DNA from: an uncultured Flavobacteriaceae bacterium
GTDB taxonomy: Bacteria > Bacteroidota > Bacteroidia > Flavobacteriales > Flavobacteriaceae
Assembly: GCA_947494825.1 (NCBI GenBank)
Contig: CANLWN010000003.1
Coordinates: 496,001 to 560,000, forward strand
Reading direction: 5' to 3'
Length of the DNA: 64,000 nt
Shown here: piece by piece, positions 17,165 through 26,163 of the stretch
How positions within the stretch are numbered: the first letter of the stretch is position 1
How the letters are laid out: each line of letters opens with the position of its first letter
The notes under the pieces: generated by a model
The model's database searches: none
What the model saw: the letters and a program-made list of their open reading frames with translations, nothing else
What the model was told of the DNA's origin: nothing
Position numbers and translations under genes: made by a program

Positions 17165-18094
17165 ATGAAACCTTATTTCTTATTTGCGGCCTTACTCCTC
17201 TGGGGAAGTTGCAACAACCCTAAAACCATAGAACCTACCACAGCGGCCCAAACCATATTCCGAGTATCCTCCATACAGGACAAAATTGCCAATTTACAGG
17301 ATGCCCAAAATAAAGAGGTTCTTGTGGTGGCCCATAGGGGAGACTGGCGGCACGCCCCGGAAAACTCATTGCAGGCCATTCAAAACTGCATCGATATGGG
17401 CGTAGATATGGTAGAAATTGACATTCGGGAAACCAAGGACGGCCATTTGGTCTTAATGCACGACGAAACCATAGACCGCACGACCAATGGAAAAGGGCAC
17501 GTAAAGGATTGGACCCTGGACTCCTTAAAGACATTGCGATTAAAGGATGGGCTTGGAGTTCCGACCGCGCATAGCATCCCCACACTGGAAGAGGCACTTT
17601 TAACCACTAAGGACAAGATCCTTGTTAATCTGGACAAAAGTTACAACATCTTTGACAAGTGTTATGAGGTGGTAAAAACGACCGGAACCTTGGACCAGGT
17701 CATCATCAAGGGAGCAAAGACAAGGGAAGCGGTGGAAAAAGAATTCGGGGCCTATTTGGACAAGGTGTATTTCATGCCTATAATCAGACTTAAACCGGGC
17801 AGTAAGGGTGTTGTGGACGATTATATAAAGCACAGAAAACCCGTGGCCCTTGAATTTATCATCCCAAGGGATACGGTTGGTTTAGGTACCTATTTCAATG
17901 ACATTAGAAAAAAAGGTACAGGGGTATGGGTCAATTCGCTGTGGCCCCATCTTAGCGGCGGTCATGATGATGAACGGGCGGCGGTAGATATCAACACCTA
18001 TCAATGGTATTTGGATAATCATGTGGATATCATCCAAACAGACCGTCCAGGGCTATTGCTGGAATTTTTGAGGAGCAAGAAGCTGCACCATTGA
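17165..18094 (+). CDS. exported glycerophosphodiester phosphodiesterase
   Basis: About 309 residues from the ATG at 17165. The leader MKPYFLFAALLLWGSC carries a lipobox cysteine, so it is probably a lipoprotein. The GDPD active site is complete: VVAHRGDWRHAPENS (catalytic HRG and the EN pair), DMGVDMVEIDIRETKDGHLVLMHD (metal-binding ExD and catalytic HD), DRTTNGKG, IPTLEEAL, and the late QTDRPGLLLEFL. The enzyme cuts glycerophosphodiesters to glycerol 3-phosphate and an alcohol. Its place after susCD suggests that it processes the ligand of that transporter, such as phospholipid headgroup diesters. A terminator-like hairpin between them implies partly separate control. Confidence 0.92.
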   Translation: MKPYFLFAALLLWGSCNNPKTIEPTTAAQTIFRVSSIQDKIANLQDAQNKEVLVVAHRGDWRHAPENSLQAIQNCIDMGVDMVEIDIRETKDGHLVLMHDETIDRTTNGKGHVKDWTLDSLKTLRLKDGLGVPTAHSIPTLEEALLTTKDKILVNLDKSYNIFDKCYEVVKTTGTLDQVIIKGAKTREAVEKEFGAYLDKVYFMPIIRLKPGSKGVVDDYIKHRKPVALEFIIPRDTVGLGTYFNDIRKKGTGVWVNSLWPHLSGGHDDERAAVDINTYQWYLDNHVDIIQTDRPGLLLEFLRSKKLHH

Positions 18095-18243
18095 CCCGGA
18101 TTCCGGTACAACGTGTGAAAAATAAGGAAAAGTTTCGAATATAAACAAGTTGGCAAACATGTGGTGGTGGGGTGACCATAGGGCGATAAAAAAGTAATCA
18201 ACGGCTGTAATATCCCCTTTTCTCCATAATTTAGTTGTCAACG

Positions 18244-19179
18244 ATGAACGATAAGGATTATTTTTCCCATTTATATGAGATAGCGAGCCACCTGAACAAG
18301 GAATTTTCCTTGCATTCGGCGCTTCGGAAATCTTTGGAGCGCACGGTGGAAATTCTGGAAGTGGAAACGGGCTGGTTCTGGCTTACCGAACCGGACAACA
18401 AATCGGTTTATTTGGCCGCTTCCTATAACCTCCCCCCGGCATTGGGCAAGCATCCCGAGCGACTATCCGGGTGGTGCTATTGCATAAAGCAATACCTGTC
18501 TGACGATATCGATCAGGCCGTGAATATCAGTGAGATCAGATGCTCTAGGTTAGAAGATATCAGCACGGGAACCAAAGACCTGAAATTTCACGCAACGATC
18601 CCCATAATTAGCAACGGCCAAAAGGTAGGCCTTATGAACCTGCTCAGTAAAGAAAGGCGGCAACTGGACGAAAAGGAGCTGGCCATTCTTAACACCATTA
18701 GCGAATTGGTGGGCACTGCGGTTCAGCGTACCCGTTTACAACAATCCTATAGTACGGGGAACATGGAATCGGATACGGGCATTCGGCGTGCGCTGGAACG
18801 AATTTGCAACCCGCAAATGGAAACCTTGATTTCCTGCCTTGATGGCCCAAAGAACAACCAGGACAAAGTGAAGGAGGCGCTGAAAAAGGCGAAGGAACTC
18901 CAGAAGCAATTATCCATGTTATGCAGAGAGGCAGAGGAACATGAAGGAGCCGTTAAGGCCAAAGCGTTTCACTATCCCGAGTTACCGCTTACCAAACGCG
19001 AATTGGAGGTACTAAACCTGATTAAGAAAGGCCTCACCAATGGCCAGATCGGCAAACAACTCTTTATAGCCGAACGTACCGTTAAATTTCACGTTACCGC
19101 CATCCTGTCCAAGCTCAATGCGGACACGCGCACCGAAGCCGTGGATATTGGCCTAAAAAGGGGGTTGTTAAGCATTTAA
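18244..19179 (+). CDS. GAF-domain LuxR-type transcriptional regulator
   Basis: 311 residues from the ATG at 18244. A GAF-like sensor covers about residues 10-165 (FSLHSALRKSLERTVEILEVETGWFWLTEP, LKFHATIPIISNGQKVGLMNLLSK, LAILNTISELVGTAVQR). A helical linker of about 70 residues follows. The C-terminus is a LuxR-type helix-turn-helix (LPLTKRELEVLNLIKKGLTNGQIGKQLFIAERTVKFHVTAILSKLN). The ligand of the GAF domain is unknown. CSRLEDI and WCYCIKQ carry several cysteines, which might allow redox or metal sensing but are unproven. The likely local target is the VOC gene downstream. Confidence 0.88.
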   Translation: MNDKDYFSHLYEIASHLNKEFSLHSALRKSLERTVEILEVETGWFWLTEPDNKSVYLAASYNLPPALGKHPERLSGWCYCIKQYLSDDIDQAVNISEIRCSRLEDISTGTKDLKFHATIPIISNGQKVGLMNLLSKERRQLDEKELAILNTISELVGTAVQRTRLQQSYSTGNMESDTGIRRALERICNPQMETLISCLDGPKNNQDKVKEALKKAKELQKQLSMLCREAEEHEGAVKAKAFHYPELPLTKRELEVLNLIKKGLTNGQIGKQLFIAERTVKFHVTAILSKLNADTRTEAVDIGLKRGLLSI

Positions 19180-19294
19180 TCTAGAATCGTTTGTTTTCTA
19201 ACCTGTACCATAGTACAGTAACTTTTCTGTACCTAAGTCCGTTTTACAGATCACCTGCGCTCTTGATCTTTGTACCGAACAAAAAACAAGAATT

Positions 19295-19720
19295 ATGCAA
19301 AGACAAAATATCTATCTGGAGCACGCCAACATCACGGTAAACGATCTGCAGGAAGCGATCAAATTCTTCCAAACCGCTTTTCCCCACTTTAAGATACGAG
19401 GCGGTGGCAATAATGAAAGGGAATGGGTCCATATCGGGGATGACAACACCTATATAGCGCTGAACCAAGCCAAACAAAATGATTTAGGAGTTAGCAAGAA
19501 TTACGATAGTGTGGGGATCAACCATCTGGGCTTTGTGGTAGCCAATGTGGAGGAGATTGCCAACAATCTGTTGAGCAGGGGGTACAAACGGGATTTTCCA
19601 AAACAAGTGGAGCGATTCAGGATCAGGGATTATTTTGCCGATAAGGACGGCAACCAGTATGAGTTTGTACAATACCTCAGCGAAGTGGTGCAGGAAAAAA
19701 ACAGTTACGCCGTCGACTAG
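19295..19720 (+). CDS. VOC-family (glyoxalase/bleomycin-resistance fold) protein
   Basis: 141 residues with the paired beta-alpha-beta-beta-beta modules of the vicinal oxygen chelate fold. The first starts at IYLEHANITVNDLQEAIKFFQTAFPHFKIRGGG and the second at VGINHLGFVVANVEEIANNLLSRGYKRD, ending DYFADKDGNQYEFVQYL. The positions usually used for metal are His near the first strand (LEHANI), His in INHLGF and Glu in YEFVQY. A metal-dependent lyase or dioxygenase, or a ligand-binding protein, is therefore possible. The substrate is unknown. It follows the GAF-LuxR gene by 115 bases in the same direction. Confidence 0.85.
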   Translation: MQRQNIYLEHANITVNDLQEAIKFFQTAFPHFKIRGGGNNEREWVHIGDDNTYIALNQAKQNDLGVSKNYDSVGINHLGFVVANVEEIANNLLSRGYKRDFPKQVERFRIRDYFADKDGNQYEFVQYLSEVVQEKNSYAVD

Positions 19721-19916
19721 AGCCCCGGCGATCAAAAACTAGGGCGCCCTATACTTAGAGGTTATTTGATCTGGTTATAGGTAACAGGCCACTGCAGGGT
19801 CATCAAAATATCCGGGCACGGTTGAAAAATCAGTTGCCTTTTCTGGATTAACTTGAAGGATGTCGATACATATCTTGGAAGATGATTTTCCCAAAATAAA
19901 AGAACTCCCATTTAGT

Positions 19917-20597
19917 TTAGCAAATCAATTTATAACCATAACCCCTGACATTGAGAATTTGCACATCGGGGTCTTGTTTTAGTTTTTTTCTAAGTTTGGT
20001 GATAAACACATCCATGCTTCGGGCGTTGAAAAAATCATCATCGCCCCAAAGTGCTTTCAAGATGGTGGAGCGATCAAGGACAAGGTTCTTTTTTTTAACA
20101 AGGTGATATAACAACTGTGATTCTCGATGGGTGAGCATAATTTCTTCGGCATCCAAAGACAACAACTGTTTTACGCTATTGAATCGAAACTTACCAATGG
20201 CAATATCCTCCAAATTTTGTTGCAGTGTCACCCGATCTAAAAGAGCCTTTATACGAACAATAAGTTCTTCCATGCTAAAAGGCTTCTTTAAATAATCGTT
20301 GCCTCCATGTTCAAACCCTTCCACAATATCCTTGGTCTGCGATTTGGCGGTTAAAAATATAATAGGAACGCTCGGATTCTCCATTCTTATTTCTTGTGCC
20401 AGTGTAAAACCGTCTTTTTTTGGCATCATCACATCCAACACTAAAAGATCCGGTTTAATCTTACGGTAGGCCTTGAGGGCTTTTTCCCCGTCTTCGCAGA
20501 AAGTAACGTCAAAATCCCGTGTTTCCAGGCTTTCCTTAATAATAGTACCAAGAGCGGTTTCGTCCTCGGCTAGAATTATTTTGATGGGTGGAGTCAT
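19917..20597 (-). CDS. OmpR-family response regulator
   Basis: 226 residues. The receiver domain (about 4-118) has the acidic pocket AEDE, the phosphorylation site Asp in LLVLDVMMPKKDG, the switch Thr in IIFLTAKSQ, and Lys in YLKKPFSMEELI. A winged-helix DNA-binding domain follows (about 130-226: LTHRESQLLYHLVKKKNLVLDRSTILKALWGDDDFFNARSMDVFITKLRKKLKQD, ILNVRGYGYKLI). Its start overlaps the kinase stop by 4 bases, giving a coupled kinase-regulator pair. The likely targets are the divergent GLPGLI and TonB-receptor genes, given the direct repeat between them. Confidence 0.95.
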   Translation of the reverse strand: MTPPIKIILAEDETALGTIIKESLETRDFDVTFCEDGEKALKAYRKIKPDLLVLDVMMPKKDGFTLAQEIRMENPSVPIIFLTAKSQTKDIVEGFEHGGNDYLKKPFSMEELIVRIKALLDRVTLQQNLEDIAIGKFRFNSVKQLLSLDAEEIMLTHRESQLLYHLVKKKNLVLDRSTILKALWGDDDFFNARSMDVFITKLRKKLKQDPDVQILNVRGYGYKLIC

Positions 20598-22063
20598 AGC
20601 AAGATTTTGAAAATGGTGAGTTTTTCATCAGCAACCAATTGCAGCGTACCCCCATGTTTTTTAATGATTTTTTGAGAATAAAAAAGCCCTATACCAAAAC
20701 CCTTTACATCATGTTGGTTTCCAGTTGGTATGCGGTAAAACTTTTCAAAAATACGATCTCTTTGCGCCTGTGGGATGTTGCCTCCATTGTCGGCCACCGA
20801 AATCTCCGTTTGGTCCATCAAAGAATTAAGATTGACCTGTATCTGGTCACCTCCATACTTGATGGCGTTGTCAATTAGGTTGGCTACGGCGTTCTCAAAA
20901 TGGAAGGGGTCTATTTTGAGCTGTAATTCTGAGATGTTGGTGCTGAACAACAATTCCTTTTCAGGTGTGATCATGCGATATTTTTCAACCAATTGTTCCA
21001 GCATTTTTATAACATTGGTGGGTTCCTTGTTTATAAGGAGCTTATCATTATCCAAGGTGGCCGTTTCCAAAAGCTTTTCTACCATTTGATTCAGTTTTTG
21101 CAACTGTTGGTTGGAGATGTCCAGGTATTTTTCAGTTTTTGTCCTATCGTTTTTCTGATTAAAGTTCTTAATACCCTCAATGGCCGTGGTTACCGTGGCA
21201 ATGGGTGTTTTAAACTCATGGGTAATATTGCTGATAAGGTCGTTTTTGATTTCGGACAATTGTTTTTGTTTGGTGATGATACGAAGTAGGTACAAAAGAC
21301 AAAGAATGATGGCCGAGGACAGCACAAATGAGAGCAAGATGCCCGTTAAGCTCCTTTTGAGAATCGCCAGGGTTGGATTTGAGAAGAACAACTGTAAATT
21401 TTGGGAGTCGGGAAGATAGGTGGATTTTGAAAAGGTCTTTAATTTGAACCTTTTTGGAATATTCCCGATGGATCCGAGGCGTATGGAATCATCCTTAAAA
21501 TGAACCAATTTGTAGCCTATGGTTATGTCCTTTCGCTTAAGTTCGTATGTAAGTAAGCTGTCCATAGTGGTAAAGTTTATACTGTCGTTTATGGCAGCTA
21601 TGAGCAATCGGTTGGCAAGTTTTCTCATTTCTCCCAAGCTATCCCCCATCATTTGCCGGAATACGTGCAAGGGTTTTATGGAAGGATGGTCTTCTCTCAA
21701 TTGTATTATAGAAATCGATTCTTGCGTACTATCCTTCCCATTGAAAACACTCTGTTGTTTAAGTAAAGAATCCAGTCTGAATTTTATTCGTATGGAATCG
21801 TCACCGACTGCCTTCCAGAAAAAATTACTTCTTTTTTGCCTGTTTTGTTGATTGGTTCTTCCGGCAAAGGCAAAAAAATCTGTTTTGGCAAGACCAGCAT
21901 AGTAGGCTTCCACGCTATTATCCAAGCTGATCTGTACTTCATTGATCAATCGCTGTTTGTTGGTGGCATAATTTTGAACGTTCCAATATATCTGAATGCC
22001 AATGGTAACCAGGATGGTCAATCCTATGAGATAAACTAAGATCCTATGTTTTTTGTAGTCCAC
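20594..22063 (-). CDS. sensor histidine kinase
   Basis: 489 residues if translation begins at the GTG at 22063; a GTG at 22111 would give 505 but would place the GTTAAC repeat inside the gene. Two membrane segments (near the start, HRILVYLIGLTILVTIGIQIYW, and at about 262-284, LLSFVLSSAIILCLLYLL) flank a periplasmic sensor of roughly 220 residues with no recognised family. The kinase core has the H-box SNITHEFKTPIATV, the N-box NLIDNAIKYGG, the G1 box DNGGNIPQ and the G2 box GFGIGLFYS. It is the cognate kinase of the overlapping response regulator. Confidence 0.92.
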   Translation of the reverse strand: MDYKKHRILVYLIGLTILVTIGIQIYWNVQNYATNKQRLINEVQISLDNSVEAYYAGLAKTDFFAFAGRTNQQNRQKRSNFFWKAVGDDSIRIKFRLDSLLKQQSVFNGKDSTQESISIIQLREDHPSIKPLHVFRQMMGDSLGEMRKLANRLLIAAINDSINFTTMDSLLTYELKRKDITIGYKLVHFKDDSIRLGSIGNIPKRFKLKTFSKSTYLPDSQNLQLFFSNPTLAILKRSLTGILLSFVLSSAIILCLLYLLRIITKQKQLSEIKNDLISNITHEFKTPIATVTTAIEGIKNFNQKNDRTKTEKYLDISNQQLQKLNQMVEKLLETATLDNDKLLINKEPTNVIKMLEQLVEKYRMITPEKELLFSTNISELQLKIDPFHFENAVANLIDNAIKYGGDQIQVNLNSLMDQTEISVADNGGNIPQAQRDRIFEKFYRIPTGNQHDVKGFGIGLFYSQKIIKKHGGTLQLVADEKLTIFKILL

Positions 22064-22103
22064 TGCCCCTAAAGTAAAGGTTTGTTCCGTGAATTTATTG
22101 GTG

Positions 22104-22130
22104 GTTAACACTAGTTAACACTGGTTAACG
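22104..22130. promoter_or_regulatory. triple GTTAAC direct repeat, probable response-regulator operator
   Basis: GTTAACA occurs three times at exactly 10-bp spacing (22104, 22114, 22124) in the gap between the divergent kinase gene and the GLPGLI gene. Direct repeats of 10-11 bp are the usual binding pattern of OmpR-type regulators. Both flanking transcription units are natural targets. The regulator identity is inference. Confidence 0.55.
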
Positions 22131-22187
22131 GTATTTTCTACTGATGGGGTTCAAATTTGTGGAAATGTTTAACCCAAAAAAACGAAT

Positions 22188-23114
22188 ATGAAAAACATAC
22201 AGTTTACACTTCTGATTCTAGCGGTCATTTCAGTTTCCAGCAATGGGGTTGCACAAGATTTCCAAGGAAAGGCCACTTATTTTAGTAAAACTTCCATCGA
22301 TCTGAATTTGGACGAAAGGCAAATTTCCGAGGAACAGAAACAACGTATACGGGAGCGAATGAAGAATTTCTCGGAACGGACTTATGAACTGACCTTTGAC
22401 AAGACAACTTCACTATATGAAGAGGAGGAAAAACTGGAGGCTCCATCCAATTCCCAAGGAGGCGGTGGTCTTCGCGTGTTTGCTAGCTTTTCAGGGGCAG
22501 ATGGCAAATACTATAAGGATATACAGGATCAAAAATATCTAAATCAGACCGAGATGTTCGGGAAGCAGTTTTTAATTCAAGACAGTCTTAATCAATGGGA
22601 ATGGGAGTTGGGTTCTGAAACGAAAAAAATAGGAAACTATACCTGTTATAAAGCCACGGCTATCACACGACCGGATACTACTTCATTTAATCGCCTACGG
22701 CGTACGGCCAGCAGTGCCGGGGACAGGCAAGGGCAACAAGGAGGGGAAACCAATGCCCATGCTAAGGATAGCACGCAAAACAATTCCCTTTTATCACGAA
22801 TTGAAGAACCTGAGGAGCGGATTATCACCGCATGGTACGCTCCTGAGATCCCAATTAGCCAAGGACCTGGACCGTATTGGGGGTTACCCGGTCTCATTTT
22901 GGAAGTGAACGATGGCAGAACCGCTATCCTGTGCAACATGATAAGCATGTACGCGGAAGACAAGGAAGAAATCAAAGCGCCTTCCAAAGGGAAAAAAGTG
23001 AGTCAGGAAGAATATGACCAAATATTGGCAGAAAAAATGGAGGAAATGTCAGAACGTTTTCGCGCTGGGAATAGACGAGGTAGCAATTCAGTAAGAATCA
23101 TAAGGGGTAATTAG
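22188..23114 (+). CDS. GLPGLI-family exported protein
   Basis: 308 residues with a signal peptide ending near SNGVAQ. The name-giving motif is present exactly in YWGLPGLILEVNDG, preceded by ITAWYAPEIPISQGP and followed by the strand that closes the domain. This is the TIGR01200-type family, common in Bacteroidota and usually encoded next to a TonB-dependent receptor, as here, where the receptor starts 5 bases after the stop. The sequence between about 165 and 205 is Gln/Gly/Asn-rich and variable. The C-terminal tail is charged (EEYDQILAEKMEEMSERFRAGNRRG). Function is unknown in the family; a periplasmic or outer-membrane partner role is inferred. Confidence 0.9.
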   Translation: MKNIQFTLLILAVISVSSNGVAQDFQGKATYFSKTSIDLNLDERQISEEQKQRIRERMKNFSERTYELTFDKTTSLYEEEEKLEAPSNSQGGGGLRVFASFSGADGKYYKDIQDQKYLNQTEMFGKQFLIQDSLNQWEWELGSETKKIGNYTCYKATAITRPDTTSFNRLRRTASSAGDRQGQQGGETNAHAKDSTQNNSLLSRIEEPEERIITAWYAPEIPISQGPGPYWGLPGLILEVNDGRTAILCNMISMYAEDKEEIKAPSKGKKVSQEEYDQILAEKMEEMSERFRAGNRRGSNSVRIIRGN

Positions 23115-23119
23115 AAGGC

Positions 23120-25810
23120 ATGCAAAATTATAAATTGTTAGTCTGCGCCGTCCTGTTTGGTGCATTGGGAAGCTACACCCAAGCTCAAAAAGTAACAATC
23201 AGTGGTACGGTTAAGGACAGTTTGGGGAATGCTTTGGACGTTGCCAATATTGTTGCCATCAATCAAGCTGATCAAAAATTGGACGGCTTTGGGATAACCG
23301 ATCCCAAAGGTTTTTATAAAATCAATGTCAAAGCGAATGCAACCTACACCTTAAAGGTGAGCTATTTGGGATTCCAAACGCGAGAAATTCCATTGACAAC
23401 CCAAGAAAATGATGTAAAGCTTGATGTTGCCCTATTTGAAAAGCCTGAGCACTTGGATGAGGTGGAAGTCGTATATGAAATTCCCATAACCATACAGGGA
23501 GACACTATTGTTTACAACACCGATTCCTTTGTTTCCGGTACTGAAAAAAAACTGGCCGACGTACTTGAAAAACTCCCAGGAATTGAAGTAAATGATGATG
23601 GTGAAATTGAAGTGGAGGGCAAACGTGTTTCCAAAGTTATGGTGGAAGGAGAGGATTTTTTTGATGGAGATTCTAAATTGGCCTCAAAAAATATACCCGC
23701 CAATGCATTGGATAAGGTGGAAGTGTTGCGCAATTTTAGTGAAGTCTCACAATTAAGGGGAGTAACCAATAACCAGGATAATGTTGCTCTCAACATTAAA
23801 CTTAAAGAAGGAAAGAAGAAATTTTGGTTTGGGGAAGTTACCGGTGGAAGTGGACCGGATGGTCGTTATGTCGCCCATCCCAAACTATTTTATTATAGCC
23901 CTGACTATAGCATCAATATCCTTACGGATCTTAACAACATAGGGGATTTACCCTATACGGCCCGTGACCTATGGAATTTTACCGGGGGGTTGCGCGGGGC
24001 GACCCGTCAAAATAACGGTACCCTATTCAATACGGGTGCCAATGATTTGGGTTTGAGTACACTGCAGAACAATAGGGCAAAGGAGATCGATTCACGATTT
24101 GCAGCTGTCAATTTTAGCTATAAACCCTCAAAAGAATGGCGTTTTAGCGGTTTTGGTATCTATTCATATAACAATAGTCTTTTAGAGACCAATGCTGCAC
24201 GAACTTTTATCACGACCAATCAACAAGAATCTACAATGACCGGAACGGATCAGGTGTCCAAATTAGGTTTGATAAAATTTGAGTCCCATTTCAGTCCTTC
24301 ATCCGATCTGCAATGGAATTATGACGGATTTGTAAAATTCTCGGATGAAAAGGAAGCTGTAAATGTACGTTCTGTTGCGGACGTTACGGACAATATTGAG
24401 GAAAACAGGGTACAACGGCCAACAAATCTCACACAGAATTCAAACCTGTATTACACCTTGAACAAAGGTCACATTCTTGCCCTCGAGCTGCAATATGTGC
24501 ATGCCGATGAAGACCCTTTCTACAATGCCATGCGTGAAGAGCAGCCATTTTTGAACATCATTCCATTTGATGATACACAAAGCAATTTTGATATTGGTCA
24601 AGAACAACGCGTATTGACCAATAGGATGGATGCCAAATTGGACTATTATTGGGTCACGGGCCCAAAAAGCAACCTAAATTTTACTTTTGGAACCACCCAA
24701 AGCAGCCAAAATTTTGACTCGGGCATTTTTCAGATTTTGGATAATGCATCAACATTGAATTTTGGTGAAGCTGAGCTAAACAACAGGGTAAACTATGATT
24801 TTTCCGATATGTTTCTAGGGTTTCACTATAAGCTGATCGCTGGTAAGTTTACTTTTAATCCAGGATTTACAGTGCACGATTATACGGCCACAAATTCGCA
24901 ATTGGGGACTGATGTGAAAGATGAACTTTTTAACATAGCACCGGATTTGTTTGTCAACCTGCAATTGAAACGATCTGAAAGCCTTAGGTTGAACTACAAT
25001 GTAAGACGCAACTTTTCCGATATCAACCGTTTTGCCCAAGGCTATGTGTTCAGTGATTATAATTCGTTATACCAGGGGAACAGGGATTTGGAAAGTGCTC
25101 TTTATCATGATGTATCGCTGAATTTTTTCAGTTTTAATATGTTCAAGCTGCAGAATATTTTCGCCAATGCTTCCTATAGTAAAAGAATAGATGCTTTTAA
25201 AAGCAGTACGGATATTGGAGGCATTAACCAGGCCAACACTACCATTAACTCCAATTTGGAAGATGAAACCTTTAATGTATCTGGGAACTTTCAACGCACA
25301 TTTGGAAAAATAAAGCTAAGTTCCAGAGCCAGCTTAAACTATTCCAATACCAATAATATCGTGAATGATGCCCCTAGAAACTCCACCTCTCTAACGCAAA
25401 GCTATAGTGGGTCCGTGGGTAGTAGCTTTGTCAATGTACCAAATTTGGAATTGGGGTATCGCTATACTGTAAACGACTATGATAATGGTGGAACGGAGTC
25501 CACCTTTTTTACCGACCGCCCATTTGCCAAATTCGATATGGCATTTTGGAACGGGTTTATACTTCTAGCAGATTATGACTACTATTTTTATCGGGATAAG
25601 TTGGGTACGGTAGAAAATAAATACGGCTTCTTAAACGCCAGTCTGTCCTATCAAAAGAAGGATAGCAAATGGGAATATAGTGTAAATGCCACAAATTTGA
25701 CCAATAACCAAGTGTTGAACAGCGATACCTTCAACGATCTCTTTTTTAGGACATCGTCTTATGTGGTGCAACCTCGTTATATTATTTTTAAGATCAAATA
25801 CGATATTTAA
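23120..25810 (+). CDS. TonB-dependent receptor-like outer-membrane protein
   Basis: 896 residues. A signal peptide (ending near YTQAQ) is followed by a carboxypeptidase-like regulatory domain (about 24-110: VTISGTVKDSLGNALDVANIVAINQ, LKVSYLGFQTREIPL). A plug-like domain follows (about 120-230: TIVYNTDSFVSGTEKKLADVLEKLPGIEVNDDGEIEVEGKRVSKVMVEGEDFF). The rest is an outer-membrane barrel of the type-3 beta-barrel family, ending in an aromatic-rich PRYIIFKIKYDI. It lacks the extended motifs of a SusC and has no SusD partner. It is coupled to the GLPGLI gene, and the two probably work together at the outer membrane. The substrate is unknown. Confidence 0.9.
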   Translation: MQNYKLLVCAVLFGALGSYTQAQKVTISGTVKDSLGNALDVANIVAINQADQKLDGFGITDPKGFYKINVKANATYTLKVSYLGFQTREIPLTTQENDVKLDVALFEKPEHLDEVEVVYEIPITIQGDTIVYNTDSFVSGTEKKLADVLEKLPGIEVNDDGEIEVEGKRVSKVMVEGEDFFDGDSKLASKNIPANALDKVEVLRNFSEVSQLRGVTNNQDNVALNIKLKEGKKKFWFGEVTGGSGPDGRYVAHPKLFYYSPDYSINILTDLNNIGDLPYTARDLWNFTGGLRGATRQNNGTLFNTGANDLGLSTLQNNRAKEIDSRFAAVNFSYKPSKEWRFSGFGIYSYNNSLLETNAARTFITTNQQESTMTGTDQVSKLGLIKFESHFSPSSDLQWNYDGFVKFSDEKEAVNVRSVADVTDNIEENRVQRPTNLTQNSNLYYTLNKGHILALELQYVHADEDPFYNAMREEQPFLNIIPFDDTQSNFDIGQEQRVLTNRMDAKLDYYWVTGPKSNLNFTFGTTQSSQNFDSGIFQILDNASTLNFGEAELNNRVNYDFSDMFLGFHYKLIAGKFTFNPGFTVHDYTATNSQLGTDVKDELFNIAPDLFVNLQLKRSESLRLNYNVRRNFSDINRFAQGYVFSDYNSLYQGNRDLESALYHDVSLNFFSFNMFKLQNIFANASYSKRIDAFKSSTDIGGINQANTTINSNLEDETFNVSGNFQRTFGKIKLSSRASLNYSNTNNIVNDAPRNSTSLTQSYSGSVGSSFVNVPNLELGYRYTVNDYDNGGTESTFFTDRPFAKFDMAFWNGFILLADYDYYFYRDKLGTVENKYGFLNASLSYQKKDSKWEYSVNATNLTNNQVLNSDTFNDLFFRTSSYVVQPRYIIFKIKYDI

Positions 25811-25905
25811 CCAGAGGCATCAACAACGGATTGCTGAATAACTATCAGCATACAATGATCAAATCTCCTTCGTAAAATGTCCATTATTTGGAGAAAAGGT
25901 TCTTT

Positions 25906-25925
25906 AAATCCGATTTTAAGGATTT
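25906..25925. terminator. AT-rich hairpin before the repeat array
   Basis: AAATCC and GGATTT pair around an 8-base loop. It lies about 100 bases after the TonB-receptor stop and directly at the edge of the GC-rich tandem repeats. It may end transcription from either side, but no clear T-run follows. Confidence 0.35.
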
Positions 25926-26163
25926 CGGAGCGCTGCTCCACAGTGCTACGCACCGTTGCCACGCCTACTTCGTAGCCCCGGCAAGAATTACCCAGGCGGC
26001 GCTCGGCACGGGCTTCGATCCGGAGCGTTGCTCCACGGTGCTACGCACCGTTGCCACGCCTACTTCGTAGCCCCGGCAGGAAATCACCTCGACGGCGCTC
26101 GGCACGGGCTTCGATCCGGAGCGTTGCTCCACAGCGCTGCGCGCTGTTGCCACGCCTACTTCG
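25926..26163 (-). repeat. three tandem ~95-bp structured GC-rich units next to tRNA-Arg
   Basis: Units begin at 25926, 26021 and 26117 (plus-strand coordinates), spaced 95 and 96 bases. The third runs straight into the 3' end of the split tRNA-Arg. A 28-base core (25956-25983, 26051-26078, 26147-26174) is identical in all three and contains the last bases of the tRNA. Each unit holds short hairpins: GGAGC/GCTCC, a 6-bp stem whose two arms change together between copies, and CTAC/GTAG inside a TGCC/GGCA stem. The composition is far more GC-rich than the flanks. Open frames across it are accidental. No known repeat family could be assigned. Confidence 0.8.
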
